From Microbacterium lacus (lineage in GTDB: Bacteria > Actinomycetota > Actinomycetes > Actinomycetales > Microbacteriaceae): a stretch of 64,000 nt of DNA. Under the pieces are notes generated by a model, which did no database searches, was not told where the DNA came from, and saw only the letters and a list, made by a program, of their open reading frames with translations. Location of the stretch: NCBI RefSeq assembly GCF_039531105.1, contig NZ_BAAAPK010000001.1:558001-622000 (forward strand), given 5' to 3'. Made by a program: the position numbers and the translations under genes. This document shows positions 7,683-16,565 of this stretch, one piece after another. Numbering within the stretch: position 1 is the first letter of the stretch; every line of letters begins with the position of its first letter.

Positions 7683-9149
7683 GTGATCACTGTCACGTTC
7701 GATGCGACGTGGTGGCTCATCCTCGTCTTCATCACCGACCTGGTCATCCGCGTCGCCGCGATCATCATCGTGCCGCGCAACCGCCGGCCGACGGCCGCGA
7801 CCGCCTGGCTTCTGGCGATCTACTTCATCCCGTTCGTCGGTGTTCTGCTGTTCCTCCTGATCGGCAACCCGCGGCTGCCGCGGAAGCGGCGCCGCAAGCA
7901 GGAGCAGATCAACTCCTACATCCAGGAGACAAGCGAGCACCTCGACTTCGGCACCCTCCGGCCGAATGCGCCGGGGTGGTTCACGTCGCTCGTGACGCTC
8001 AACCGCAACCTGGGCGCGATGCCGCTCGCCGGCGACAACTCGGCCCACCTGATCTCGGAGTACCAGCAGAGTCTGGATGCGATGGCGGACGCCATCCGAG
8101 AGGCGGAGCGCTACATCCACGTGGAGTTCTACATCCTGCAGTCCGATAAGTCGACCGACAATTTCTTCCGGGCGATGGAGGAAGTCGCCGCGCGCGGGGT
8201 GACGGTCCGCGTGCTGCTGGACCATTGGGCGAACCGCGGCAAGCCGTTCTACAAGAAGACCCTCAAGCGCCTGGACGCCATGGGTGCCCAGTGGCATCTC
8301 ATGCTCCCGGTCCAACCTCTCAAGGGGAGGTACCAGCGCCCCGACCTGCGCAATCACCGCAAGCTCCTCGTCGTGGACGGCCGGGTCGCGTTCACCGGCT
8401 CGCAGAACGTGACCGATTCGACGTACAACCTGAGCAAGAACATCAAGCGGGGCCTGCACTGGGTGGACCTCATGGCGCGGATCGAAGGACCCGTCGTGGC
8501 GTCCGTCAACGCGGTGTTCCTCTCGGACTGGTTCAGCGAGACGGACGAGGTGCTCACGGACGAGATCGACCTGTTCGACGTCAAGAGCGGACCGGGCGAC
8601 CTCGACTGCCAGATCATCCCGTCCGGACCAGGCTTCGAGTTCCAGAACAATCTCAAGCTGTTCGCCGGGCTGCTCTACGCCGCCCAGCGCAAGATCATCA
8701 TCGTCAGTCCGTACTTCGTTCCGGATGAGGCGCTGCTCCTGGCGATCACGACGGCCTGCCAGCGCGGCATCCACGTCGAGCTCTTCGTCTCCGAGGAGGG
8801 CGACCAGGCGATGGTCTATCACGCGCAGCGCAGTTACTACGAGGCCTTGCTGCGCGCCGGCGTGCAGATCTGGATGTACCGCAAGCCCTACATCCTGCAC
8901 AGCAAGTCGATGACGATCGACGACGAGGTCGCCATCATCGGTTCCAGCAACATGGACATGCGCTCGTTCGGTCTCAACATGGAGATCTCGATGCTTGTGC
9001 GCGGCGAGGAGTTCGTGCGCGAGATGCGCGACGTGGAGGCGCAGTACCGTGCGCTCAGCCGACAGCTGACCCTCGAGGAATGGGAGAAGCAGCCGCTGCG
9101 CTCGACGGTGCTGGACAACCTCGCGCGGCTCACGAGCGCACTGCAGTAG
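7683..9149 (+). CDS. cls: Cardiolipin synthase (phospholipase D family)
   Basis: The 488-residue protein has two N-terminal transmembrane helices (about residues 5-30 and 38-60) and two phospholipase D catalytic motifs. These are HRKLLVVDG starting at residue 225 and HSKSMTIDD starting at residue 406, each with the HxKxxxxD triad and the following GS. It is expected to condense two phosphatidylglycerols, or PG with a lipid donor, into cardiolipin at the inner membrane. The GTG start at 7683 follows GGGGAGG. Its stop directly abuts the next start, so it may be co-transcribed with the nucleotidyltransferase-like gene. Length and motif spacing are typical for bacterial Cls. Confidence 0.95.
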   Translation: MITVTFDATWWLILVFITDLVIRVAAIIIVPRNRRPTAATAWLLAIYFIPFVGVLLFLLIGNPRLPRKRRRKQEQINSYIQETSEHLDFGTLRPNAPGWFTSLVTLNRNLGAMPLAGDNSAHLISEYQQSLDAMADAIREAERYIHVEFYILQSDKSTDNFFRAMEEVAARGVTVRVLLDHWANRGKPFYKKTLKRLDAMGAQWHLMLPVQPLKGRYQRPDLRNHRKLLVVDGRVAFTGSQNVTDSTYNLSKNIKRGLHWVDLMARIEGPVVASVNAVFLSDWFSETDEVLTDEIDLFDVKSGPGDLDCQIIPSGPGFEFQNNLKLFAGLLYAAQRKIIIVSPYFVPDEALLLAITTACQRGIHVELFVSEEGDQAMVYHAQRSYYEALLRAGVQIWMYRKPYILHSKSMTIDDEVAIIGSSNMDMRSFGLNMEISMLVRGEEFVREMRDVEAQYRALSRQLTLEEWEKQPLRSTVLDNLARLTSALQ

Positions 9150-10007
9150 GTGGAGATGGAGACGGCGATCCCCCTGAGCGTGCGCTTGCGTATCGGTCGG
9201 GCCGCCGTGCAGACCATCGCCGGCCGAGCCGGCGTGGACGTGCTCCACATCAAGGGCGACGCGGTCGATCCTTCGTTGCGGCCCGACGTGCAGGGAGGCA
9301 CCGACATCGACGTCCTGATCCGGCCCGCGCACGTGCCCGCGATGGACCGGGCGCTGCGGGCGTACGGGTGGACGCTGTACAGCACGTTCGCCAACGGCTC
9401 GCCTTTCGCCCACGCGCAGACCTACACGCATCCGGTGTGGGGGTACGTCGATGTCCACCGCCTGTTCCCCGGCATCGGCCGCGAGGCGGGCTCGGCGTTC
9501 GAGCTGCTCTGGCAGGACCGAGGATCGGCGGTGTTCGCGGAGACGGACTGCGCGGTGCCCAGCGTGACGGCGCAGGCGACCGTGCTGGTGCTCAATGCCG
9601 CGCGGGGACGCTCCGACGCCCTGGAGGATCTGCGCCGTGTCTGGTTCGATGCGGACGAGCACGCGCGGGCGCGCATCGACGCGCTCGTGACCGAGCTCGA
9701 TGCGCGCACGGCGTTCGACGCCGCGATCGGTCAGCTCGAGCGCCACCGTGGTGAACGCGACTACCGCCTGTGGAAGGCCGTCTCCGAGAACGGCACCCGG
9801 CTGGCCGAGTGGCGGGGCAGGCTGGCGGCTGCCCGGACGCTGCGTGCCCGGGTGCTCCTGGTTGCCAAGGCGCCGCTGGTGAACACCGAGCATCTCGCTC
9901 ACGAGCTCGGAAGACGTCCGCGCGCGGGCGACGTCCTGGTCGAATTCTTCGCGCGGCCGGCGCGCGGCGTCCGTGAAGTCCTCCGACGCCGGGGTGACGG
10001 ATCGTGA
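9150..10007 (+). CDS. Nucleotidyltransferase-fold protein (NTP_transf_5-like)
   Basis: The 285-residue protein resembles the uncharacterised nucleotidyltransferase family often found in capsule, exopolysaccharide and RiPP clusters. The core is visible as VLHIKGDAVDPSL (about residues 31-43) followed by GGTDIDVLI (about 49-57), with an acidic D-x-D pair like polymerase-beta-type enzymes, and later YVDVHRLFP. The C-terminal half is helical and less conserved. The start is GTG at 9150, directly after the cls stop; an ATG two codons later is an alternative. It overlaps the PqqD-like gene by 4 bases, so the two probably act together. Substrate is unknown. Confidence 0.75.
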   Translation: MEMETAIPLSVRLRIGRAAVQTIAGRAGVDVLHIKGDAVDPSLRPDVQGGTDIDVLIRPAHVPAMDRALRAYGWTLYSTFANGSPFAHAQTYTHPVWGYVDVHRLFPGIGREAGSAFELLWQDRGSAVFAETDCAVPSVTAQATVLVLNAARGRSDALEDLRRVWFDADEHARARIDALVTELDARTAFDAAIGQLERHRGERDYRLWKAVSENGTRLAEWRGRLAAARTLRARVLLVAKAPLVNTEHLAHELGRRPRAGDVLVEFFARPARGVREVLRRRGDGS

Positions 10008-10261
10008 CGCTGCGGATCCCCTCGGGCCTCGGCGTCGACGTCGTGGGCGACACCGTGTACGTCGCGCCGCTCCCGGACGGACCGATCGCCGTACTGGAGG
10101 GCATCGCGGCCCTGATCTGGTCGGAGGCGGACGGACGTGGCCGTGACGAGGTCGTCGCCGCGCTCGCCGAGGCGACCGGCGAGCAGGCCGAGGCGATCGG
10201 CCAGACGGTTCAGGACTTCGTGGACGATCTCGTCGCACGGGGCCTGCTCGCGGAGGACTGA
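10004..10261 (+). CDS. PqqD-like peptide-chaperone family protein
   Basis: This 85-residue protein fits the PqqD superfamily, small winged-helix proteins that in known systems bind peptide substrates for modifying enzymes. Visible features are an N-terminal beta-hairpin (VDVVGDTVYVAPLPDG), the helix LEGIAALIWSEADG in the position of the family's L-x-x-x-x-x-x-I-W motif, and the C-terminal helix DFVDDLVARGLL, which is a PqqD hallmark. It overlaps the nucleotidyltransferase-fold gene. No radical SAM enzyme, peptidase or obvious short precursor gene lies nearby, so a role in surface-polymer assembly instead of peptide modification is plausible. Confidence 0.72.
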   Translation: MTLRIPSGLGVDVVGDTVYVAPLPDGPIAVLEGIAALIWSEADGRGRDEVVAALAEATGEQAEAIGQTVQDFVDDLVARGLLAED

Positions 10262-10324
10262 CCGGATCCAGGACCCACGACCGGTGGCGCCTGCGATACT
10301 GGACCGACCCACCCGGAGGCCGGT

Positions 10325-11716
10325 ATGACCACGAGCGCACGCACCCGTGCCGTCCGCGCTCGCCTCGGTGAGTGGTGGGCCGGGGCGTGGCGATGGGCCC
10401 TCATGGCCGCCGGCGCAGGTCTCGGCGTCTTCCTCCTGCTCGACCGGGGGATCTCCAACGGCGTGGTGACCGCCGCGGTCATCGGCCTTCTCGTGATCGG
10501 AGTGGTCCTCACCGGCAGCGCCCCGATGGCCATCCCCCTGCTGAGCATGCCCGCGCTGTTCGTCGTCGAGCGGGTGGGTTTCGGAGCAGGGGACCTCACC
10601 GCGTCGGATGTCGCCCTGGCCGCGGCATTCGGGACGGCGGTGCTTCTCGGCAAGCGGCCGTTGAGCGAGCCCATGAAGCAGTTGCTGTGGTTCAACCTGG
10701 CCTACCAGTTCGCCACGCTCTTCACCGTCATCGTCAACCCGAACATCGCGAACACCGTGGAGTGGTTCCATGCGTGGCTTCTCATCTCGGGCGCGCTCGT
10801 CGTGGGATGGGCGCTCGGCCGAGCGGGGCTTGCCAAGGCGGCTCTGGGGCTCATCGTGGGGACCGGGTGCGTTCTGGCCGTCGGGACGATCGCGACGGGG
10901 CTCTATCAGTTCGCCCACCTGAACTTCGCGGCCGTGTACCCGGTCTGGCCGTGGTCGATGCACAAGAACTTCGCCGGCACGGCCATGGCGTTCTCGGCTG
11001 CCATCGCGTACCTGCGGCCGGAGTGGGCCGGGCTGTCCGACGTCTGGATGAAGCGCGCCCTCTGGCTGCTGGGTATCGCGATCGTGCTCACCCAGTCGCG
11101 TCAGGCCCTCATCGGACTCATGGTCGTCGTCGTCATCGCGGTCGCACGGCGCGGCGTCACCGGTCGCTCGCGCCTCACCCTGCTGTGGATCATCCCCGCG
11201 ATCTGGCTCGTGGTCTCGATGGTGATCGACCAGATCAACTCGCAGAATCAGCACAACTCGGTCTTCCAGCGACTGGACTGGCTGAGAGAGGTGTACGCGT
11301 TCTGGAAGCACTCCCCGCTGTTCGGTCACGGGCTGCGCTTCTGGTACTACAACCCCGATGTGCCCTACCAGCCGCCGCAGGCCGAACTCGAGGTCTTGGC
11401 GTCAGCGGGGCTCGTCGGGTTGGCCGGTTTCGTGGTCATGTGGATCGGCATCCTCGTCGTGCTCTGGAGGGTAGACCCCCGCTACGGAACGCTGGCGCTG
11501 GCGCTGCCGCTCAGCCGGCTCGTCCAGGGTCAGTTCGACCTCTTCTGGACGGCGGTGCAGACCTCGATCCCGTTCGTGATCGCCGGAATCTGTCTGGGGG
11601 CGCTCGCTCTGAGTCAGGAGCGAGGTCCGACCACCGCCCTCGCCGCCTCCCCCGCGCTCTCCTCCGCCCCGCGCGGCGCACGCGTCACCGCGACAGGGCC
11701 AGGCAGCCGGCGCTGA
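10325..11716 (+). CDS. O-antigen ligase / polysaccharide polymerase-like membrane protein
   Basis: The 463-residue integral membrane protein has about ten to twelve hydrophobic segments. A large extracytoplasmic region near residues 300-355 contains the Wzy/WaaL-type pattern: HNSVFQRLDWLREVYAFW, SPLFGHGLRFW, and then AELEVLASAGLVGL. In that family the Arg and His residues in this loop act in transferring or polymerising lipid-linked glycans at the outer face of the membrane. Its place just before the Wzc-like kinase supports a polymerase role. The ATG at 10325 follows CCGGAGGCCGGT. The low-complexity Ala/Ser/Arg tail is probably cytoplasmic. Whether it is a ligase or polymerase cannot be told from sequence. 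Confidence 0.8.
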   Translation: MTTSARTRAVRARLGEWWAGAWRWALMAAGAGLGVFLLLDRGISNGVVTAAVIGLLVIGVVLTGSAPMAIPLLSMPALFVVERVGFGAGDLTASDVALAAAFGTAVLLGKRPLSEPMKQLLWFNLAYQFATLFTVIVNPNIANTVEWFHAWLLISGALVVGWALGRAGLAKAALGLIVGTGCVLAVGTIATGLYQFAHLNFAAVYPVWPWSMHKNFAGTAMAFSAAIAYLRPEWAGLSDVWMKRALWLLGIAIVLTQSRQALIGLMVVVVIAVARRGVTGRSRLTLLWIIPAIWLVVSMVIDQINSQNQHNSVFQRLDWLREVYAFWKHSPLFGHGLRFWYYNPDVPYQPPQAELEVLASAGLVGLAGFVVMWIGILVVLWRVDPRYGTLALALPLSRLVQGQFDLFWTAVQTSIPFVIAGICLGALALSQERGPTTALAASPALSSAPRGARVTATGPGSRR

Positions 11717-11810
11717 GCCGCGCGAATGCCCGCGCGCATCGGTTGGCATACGATGGAGCGGTTCGGGGTGTTCGAGGGGTGCGCGCCGGCGATCCGATCG
11801 GGGGTGTGCA

Positions 11811-13337
11811 ATGGAGCTTCGCGACTATCTGCGCGGCATCCGTCGCCACATGCTGGCGATCGTGATCATGACCGCGCTGGGCGTCGGTGTCGCGTACGCC
11901 TGGACCCTCGTCCAGACGCCGGTCTACGAGGCCTCCGCCGACGGGATCATCCAGGCCCGCGATGTCGTGGACGGCGCCGGCTCGCTCACGGGCGACACGA
12001 TGGCACGCCAGAAGGTGCAGACCTATCTCGAGATGGCGTCGTGGGAGAAGACGGCGGATGCCGCGATCGACCAGTTGGGGCTGCAGATCTCCGCCGACCA
12101 GGCGGTCGGCCGCATCACCGTGGTCAATCCCGTCGACACCGCGATCCTGCGCATCACCGCGCAGGGATCGAGCCCCGAGGATGCGCTCGCCCTCGCGGAG
12201 GCGTGGATCCAGGGCCTGTCGACGGTCATCGACGAGTTCGAGGCGGACTCGACCGGGACGGCGCCGCTGAACATCACGGTCGCCTCGGTCGCCGCCCTGC
12301 CGACGGCGCCGGTGTTCCCCGACCTGTTCACCTCGCTCATGGTCGGCGGTGTGCTCGGGCTCGGTTTCGGGATCGCCTTCGCGCTCATCCGCACCGTCTC
12401 GGACCGCCGCATCCGCAGCGCGGACGAGGTCGAGGCGCGCACGAGCCTTCCCGTGGTCGGCGCGATCCCCATCACCGATGCGCTCGGCAACGAGAAGCGA
12501 CTCTTCGACTCGTCGGCGGCTTCCACATCCAAGGGCGGCGGGTTCGCCGTGTCCGAGGCGCTGCGGTCGCTGCGGACGAACCTGCAGTTCATGGACGTCG
12601 ACAACCCGCCCCGCTCGATCGTCGTGACCAGCCCCCTGCCCAGCGACGGGAAGTCCACCATCGCCTGCAACCTCGCGCTGACGCTCGCGGCGAGTGGGAA
12701 GCCCGTCGTCCTCGTGGACGGCGACCTGCGGCGCTCCACGGTGGCCACCACGATGGGGCTGCCGGGCGGTGCGGGCCTGAGCGACGTGCTGTCCGGGCGC
12801 GCGGAGCTGGCAGAGGTCCTGCAGCGCACCGCCGCGTCGCCGAACCTGTACATCCTCGCGGCGGGCAGCGTCCCGCCCAACCCGAGCGAAGTGCTCGGCT
12901 CAGGCCGCATGCGCAAGCTGCTGGCCGACCTCGCGGTCCACGCCACGGTCATCGTCGACGCGCCGCCGCTGCTGCCGGTGACCGACGGTGCCGTGCTCAC
13001 GCACCAGGCGGACGGCGCGCTCATCGTCGTGAGCATGGGCAAGACCACATACGACCTGCTGGAGAAGTCACTGGACACGCTGCGCAAGTCCAGCGGTCGG
13101 GCTCTGGGCATCGTGCTGAACAAGGCGCCCCTGCGCGGCGCGGACGCGTCTCCGTACACATACGAGTACCGCCGGGAGTACGGGGCACCCGTGGCGCCCG
13201 ACGAGACCGTGCCCGTACCGCAGGACGCCGCGGCGGACGCCGACTTGAACGCCCTCTTCGGAAAGCCCGGCGCCGCGGCTTCGAAGCCCGCAGCGTCGCC
13301 GTCCACGGGCTCACGCCCTCGCGCCCGGCGGGCGTGA
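11811..13337 (+). CDS. Wzc-like polysaccharide co-polymerase / bacterial tyrosine kinase
   Basis: The 508-residue protein fuses a Wzz-type chain-length domain and a BY-kinase domain. The Wzz part has a transmembrane helix near residues 14-35, a periplasmic-type domain, and a second helix near 172-195. The kinase shows the Walker A SPLPSDGKST near residues 272-281, Walker A' VVLVDGDLRR, and Walker B TVIVDAPP. A tyrosine cluster YTYEYRREYG lies near residues 449-458, the expected autophosphorylation site. Known homologues control polymer length and export. The next gene overlaps by 4 bases. A matching phosphatase may be the one encoded at 29644-30306. Confidence 0.92.
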   Translation: MELRDYLRGIRRHMLAIVIMTALGVGVAYAWTLVQTPVYEASADGIIQARDVVDGAGSLTGDTMARQKVQTYLEMASWEKTADAAIDQLGLQISADQAVGRITVVNPVDTAILRITAQGSSPEDALALAEAWIQGLSTVIDEFEADSTGTAPLNITVASVAALPTAPVFPDLFTSLMVGGVLGLGFGIAFALIRTVSDRRIRSADEVEARTSLPVVGAIPITDALGNEKRLFDSSAASTSKGGGFAVSEALRSLRTNLQFMDVDNPPRSIVVTSPLPSDGKSTIACNLALTLAASGKPVVLVDGDLRRSTVATTMGLPGGAGLSDVLSGRAELAEVLQRTAASPNLYILAAGSVPPNPSEVLGSGRMRKLLADLAVHATVIVDAPPLLPVTDGAVLTHQADGALIVVSMGKTTYDLLEKSLDTLRKSSGRALGIVLNKAPLRGADASPYTYEYRREYGAPVAPDETVPVPQDAAADADLNALFGKPGAAASKPAASPSTGSRPRARRA

Positions 13338-14509
13338 GCGCGAATCTCCGCACGTCCGGTTCGGAATCGGCCGATCGGATCGCGCTGATCGCCTCGTCCT
13401 ACGCGCCCGCCGTCGGCGGCGTCGAGGAGACCGTCCGACGTGTCGCGGTGGGCCTGCAGAGGAGTGGGCGCGCCGTCGAGGTGTGGTCGGTCGATCGTGA
13501 TGGGCGCTCGCGCACGGAGGTGATCGACGGGATCGCGGTGCGCTACCTCCCGACGCCGCTGCCCGCCGGCTCCGTGGGCGGCATCGCGCGCTTCCTGCGC
13601 GCCGCACCCCGTGCGTGGCGAGAGTGGACGCGGGCCTATCGTGCCTTCCGGCCGACGATCGCGCACGTGCACTGCTTCGGCCCCAACGGCCTCTACGGAC
13701 TCGCGCTGTCCGGACGGCGCGGCATCCCCCTCGTGGTGACCTCGCACGGCGAGACGATGGCGGACGACGGGGGCGTCTTCACCCGCTCGGCTCTCCTGCG
13801 TACCGGACTGCGACGCGCCTTGCGGCGCGCGCGCGCGGTCACCGCACCCAGCCGTGTCGTGCTCGCGGATCTGGCGACCTACGGTCTGCGCGGCGGTGAC
13901 GTCATCCCGAACGGCGTGGACCTCTCGGTCACCGTCGATCCCGCGGTACCCGGGGAGCCCACCCTGTTCGCGGTGGGCCGGCTCGGCCGGATGAAGGGAT
14001 TCGATCTGCTCATCGAGGCCTTCGCGGTCGCCGAACTGGATCCGGCCGTACGCCTCGTCATCGGCGGAGACGGCGCCGAGCGGGCGGACCTCGAGCGGCG
14101 CATCGCAGCCCACGGGCTCGGGGGGCGGGTCGAGCTTCGAGGATGGATGTCGCCCGCCGATGTCGCCCGGGCGATGGCCGGCGCCCTCGCCGTGGTCGTG
14201 CCGAGCCGGATGGAGGCGTTCGGCCTGGTCGCCCTGGAAGCCTGGCGCAGCGGCGCGCCTCTCGTGATGACCAGCCGCGGCGGCGCGGGTGAGTTCGTCC
14301 ACGACGGCGTCGACGGCGTCCTGGTCGATCCGGAGGATCGCGGTGCGCTCGCGAACGCACTCGAGCGTGTCGTCGCGGATGCCGAGCTGCGGCGCGCGCT
14401 GGCGGCAGCGGGTCGCGTCCAGGTGCGGGAGTTCGGCTGGGATCGCGCCGTCGAGCGCTACGGAGCGCTCTACGACGGCCTCCGCCCCCGGCCGAAGGAG
14501 ATGAGATGA
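13334..14509 (+). CDS. Glycosyltransferase family 4
   Basis: The 391-residue protein has the two-domain GT-B fold of family 4 retaining glycosyltransferases. The N-terminal glycine-rich turn is YAPAVGGVEETVRRVA, the acceptor-domain segment is VTSHGETM, and the nucleotide-binding half carries FAVGRLGRMKGFDLLIEAF and the E-x7-E element PSRMEAFGLVALE. It presumably adds one sugar to the lipid-linked repeat unit at the cytoplasmic face. The GTG at 13334 overlaps the kinase stop and the stop overlaps the pyruvyl transferase start, so the three genes form a tight operon. Donor and acceptor cannot be predicted. Confidence 0.9.
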   Translation: MSANLRTSGSESADRIALIASSYAPAVGGVEETVRRVAVGLQRSGRAVEVWSVDRDGRSRTEVIDGIAVRYLPTPLPAGSVGGIARFLRAAPRAWREWTRAYRAFRPTIAHVHCFGPNGLYGLALSGRRGIPLVVTSHGETMADDGGVFTRSALLRTGLRRALRRARAVTAPSRVVLADLATYGLRGGDVIPNGVDLSVTVDPAVPGEPTLFAVGRLGRMKGFDLLIEAFAVAELDPAVRLVIGGDGAERADLERRIAAHGLGGRVELRGWMSPADVARAMAGALAVVVPSRMEAFGLVALEAWRSGAPLVMTSRGGAGEFVHDGVDGVLVDPEDRGALANALERVVADAELRRALAAAGRVQVREFGWDRAVERYGALYDGLRPRPKEMR

Positions 14510-15405
14510 CCTATACGAGCCCCTTGCGTCGCCGGGCTCGCGCGGGACGGCGGCTCGCCGCCGGTGTGTGTTCCCCAGCGGTCTGGCGCTCCGGCGTCGT
14601 CGTCCCCGCCTACTGGTGGGACGGCCACCCCAATTTCGGTGATGCCCTCACGCCGTGGCTCCTGCCGAAGTACGGCATCCTCCCCGTCCACCGCATGGCA
14701 GCCCGTGCGCGCATGTCCGCGGTGGGCAGTGTCATCCAGTTCCTCCCGACCGACTTCGCGGGAGCGATCTGGGGGAGCGGTCTGATCCGCGACGAGGAGC
14801 GGCCGCTGCCGAGCGCGCGGGTGCTGGCCGTCCGCGGGCCGCTCACCCGTGATCGGATCGGCGCGGCGGCGTCCACGGCGCTGGGTGACCCCGGCATCCT
14901 CGTGTCGCGGCACGTACGCCGACCCGCCGTGCGGTGGGATGTCGGCCTCGTCCCGCACGGCCATCATCGCTCGCACTCGGCCTTCCTCGCGCTCGCCGCC
15001 ACCGTCGGTCTTCGGGTGCGCGTCATCGACGTGCACCAGGAAGCGGCGACGGCCGTGCGGCAGATCGCCGCCTGCGCGACGGTGGTCACCACGTCGCTGC
15101 ACGGGCTGGTCACCGCCGACGCGTTCGGCATCCCCGCCGTCTGGACGAGTCTCGAGCCTCCGCTGGAGGGCGGCGACTTCAAGTTCCACGACTACGAGGG
15201 GGCGTTGCCCCGCACACCCAGCCGGCGGGTGACGTTCGGCGCGCAGGACCTGCTGCGCGACCTGCGGGAGCGCGCCCGCGCCGCTGATCCCGGAGATGTC
15301 AGGACGATGGGCGACGGCCTGGTGGCGGCCCTCGCCGGTCTCGAGGATGCCATCGGCCCGCTTCCGCGGCTTCCGCGCGGTCTCTCCGGCGTCTTCAGGG
15401 ACTGA
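14506..15405 (+). CDS. Polysaccharide pyruvyl transferase family protein
   Basis: The 299-residue protein matches the pyruvyl transferase family, which adds pyruvate ketals from phosphoenolpyruvate to sugars in exopolysaccharides and secondary cell-wall polymers. Family signatures are NFGDALTPWLL near residues 45-55, IWGSGLI, VRGPLTRDRI, LGDPGIL and TTSLHGLVTADAFGIPAVW in order. The polymer made here may therefore carry anionic pyruvate groups, which in Gram-positive bacteria can also serve as anchors for SLH-domain proteins. The ATG overlaps the upstream stop. The last 11 bases overlap the 3' end of a convergent glycosyltransferase gene. Confidence 0.88.
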   Translation: MTYTSPLRRRARAGRRLAAGVCSPAVWRSGVVVPAYWWDGHPNFGDALTPWLLPKYGILPVHRMAARARMSAVGSVIQFLPTDFAGAIWGSGLIRDEERPLPSARVLAVRGPLTRDRIGAAASTALGDPGILVSRHVRRPAVRWDVGLVPHGHHRSHSAFLALAATVGLRVRVIDVHQEAATAVRQIAACATVVTTSLHGLVTADAFGIPAVWTSLEPPLEGGDFKFHDYEGALPRTPSRRVTFGAQDLLRDLRERARAADPGDVRTMGDGLVAALAGLEDAIGPLPRLPRGLSGVFRD

Positions 15406-16477
15406 CACCCACCGCTCGCCACACCCGGGCGTGGGCGAGGGCAGCGCGCTCCCACGTGAACTCCGCCGCCCGGGCGCGGCCGGCCCGCACGAGCGACGCG
15501 GTCCCCGCGTTCGGCGCCGTGACCGCGAGCAGACCCTCCGCGATGCCGTCCCCCGTGGGGTTCACGAGGATCGCGGCCGCGCCGGCGACCTCGGGCAGGC
15601 TGCTGGTGTTCGCGGCGACGACGGGGACGTTGGCGGCCATCGCCTCCAGCACCGGCAGGCCGAATCCCTCGTAGAGGGACGGCACCACGACAGCGGTCGC
15701 CGCGGCGACCAGCCCCGGCACGAGGTCGTCCGCCACCCGGCCGACCATCAGGACGCCGGGCATCCCCTCGAACAGCCGGGTCCGGCGCGGATGCGGGGGG
15801 CCGGACAGCACGAGCTGCAGATCGGGGCGCTCGGCGCGCACGCGGGGCCAGGCGTCCGCAAGCGCCTCGAGATTCTTGCGGGTCGATGCGCCTCCGGCGT
15901 GCAGCACGAAGCGGTCCGCGAGCCCGAGGCGCGAGCGGTGGGCGGCCTCGAGCGGCGCGGCGTCGAAGAAGCGGGCGTCGACGCCGTTGTGCACGACGTG
16001 CGGGTCGCGGATGCCGAGCAGATCGGTCGCCGCCTGCGCTGTGAACTCGGACACGCAGATGACGGCATCCGCTTCCCTCGCCTCGCGGGCGGCCGCGGGC
16101 ACCGGAGCGGACTCGTCGGGGAAGAGCCACGCGACGACGTCGTGCAGTGTGACGACGTCACCACCGGCTGCCGGCGGCAGTTCCAGATTCATCCGGTGGG
16201 TCACCCCGGCCGAGCCGTACAGCGCCCGTCCGATGAGCCGGCGCGTCCTCGGGGAGGCCGTGGCCACACGGCTCATGGGCAGACGCCGGTTGCCGTCCAG
16301 CCGCGAGCGCAGCGACCGCACGATTGCGCGGTCGACCTGCCACGCCTCTCCGCCGGTATCCGACAGCGCCCGCTCCGCGCGCGTCGCGATCTGCTCCTGG
16401 TAGGCCTGGGCGCCCATCGGGGTATCGGTCGCGATCGTGGCGATCGTGAGGCGGTGCGCGTGCGCGATGGTCGGCAT
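15395..16477 (-). CDS. Glycosyltransferase family 4
   Basis: The 360-residue GT-B protein has LHDVVAWLFPDE in the acceptor half, a VHNGVDARFF linker segment, HAGGASTRKNLEALADAW at the start of the donor half, and E-x7-E in PSLYEGFGLPVLEAM. These resemble mannosyl/rhamnosyl transferases of family 4, but the sugar is not predictable. The gene is on the opposite strand from its neighbours and overlaps the pyruvyl transferase by 11 bases tail to tail. It is divergent from the family 2 glycosyltransferase at 16566 with an 88-base intergenic space. The ATG at 16477 is the first good start. Confidence 0.88.
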   Translation of the reverse strand: MPTIAHAHRLTIATIATDTPMGAQAYQEQIATRAERALSDTGGEAWQVDRAIVRSLRSRLDGNRRLPMSRVATASPRTRRLIGRALYGSAGVTHRMNLELPPAAGGDVVTLHDVVAWLFPDESAPVPAAAREAREADAVICVSEFTAQAATDLLGIRDPHVVHNGVDARFFDAAPLEAAHRSRLGLADRFVLHAGGASTRKNLEALADAWPRVRAERPDLQLVLSGPPHPRRTRLFEGMPGVLMVGRVADDLVPGLVAAATAVVVPSLYEGFGLPVLEAMAANVPVVAANTSSLPEVAGAAAILVNPTGDGIAEGLLAVTAPNAGTASLVRAGRARAAEFTWERAALAHARVWRAVGVSP

Positions 16478-16565
16478 CCGTTCTGCGTGGTCGGCACGTC
16501 GAATCTAGTTGAATAGGACGAACCGTCGGGTGCGAGCCCGGTCGATCGGGCAGGGGCGAGGGGTC

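Noticed and set aside
9150..10261. Lasso-peptide or other RiPP gene cluster
   Set aside because: PqqD-like and nucleotidyltransferase-fold genes occur in such clusters. No precursor, transglutaminase-like protease, asparagine-synthetase-like cyclase or radical SAM gene was found nearby.
7461..10340. 959-codon open frame on the minus strand
   Set aside because: It is antisense to cls, the nucleotidyltransferase-fold gene and the PqqD-like gene, all of which have clear family motifs.
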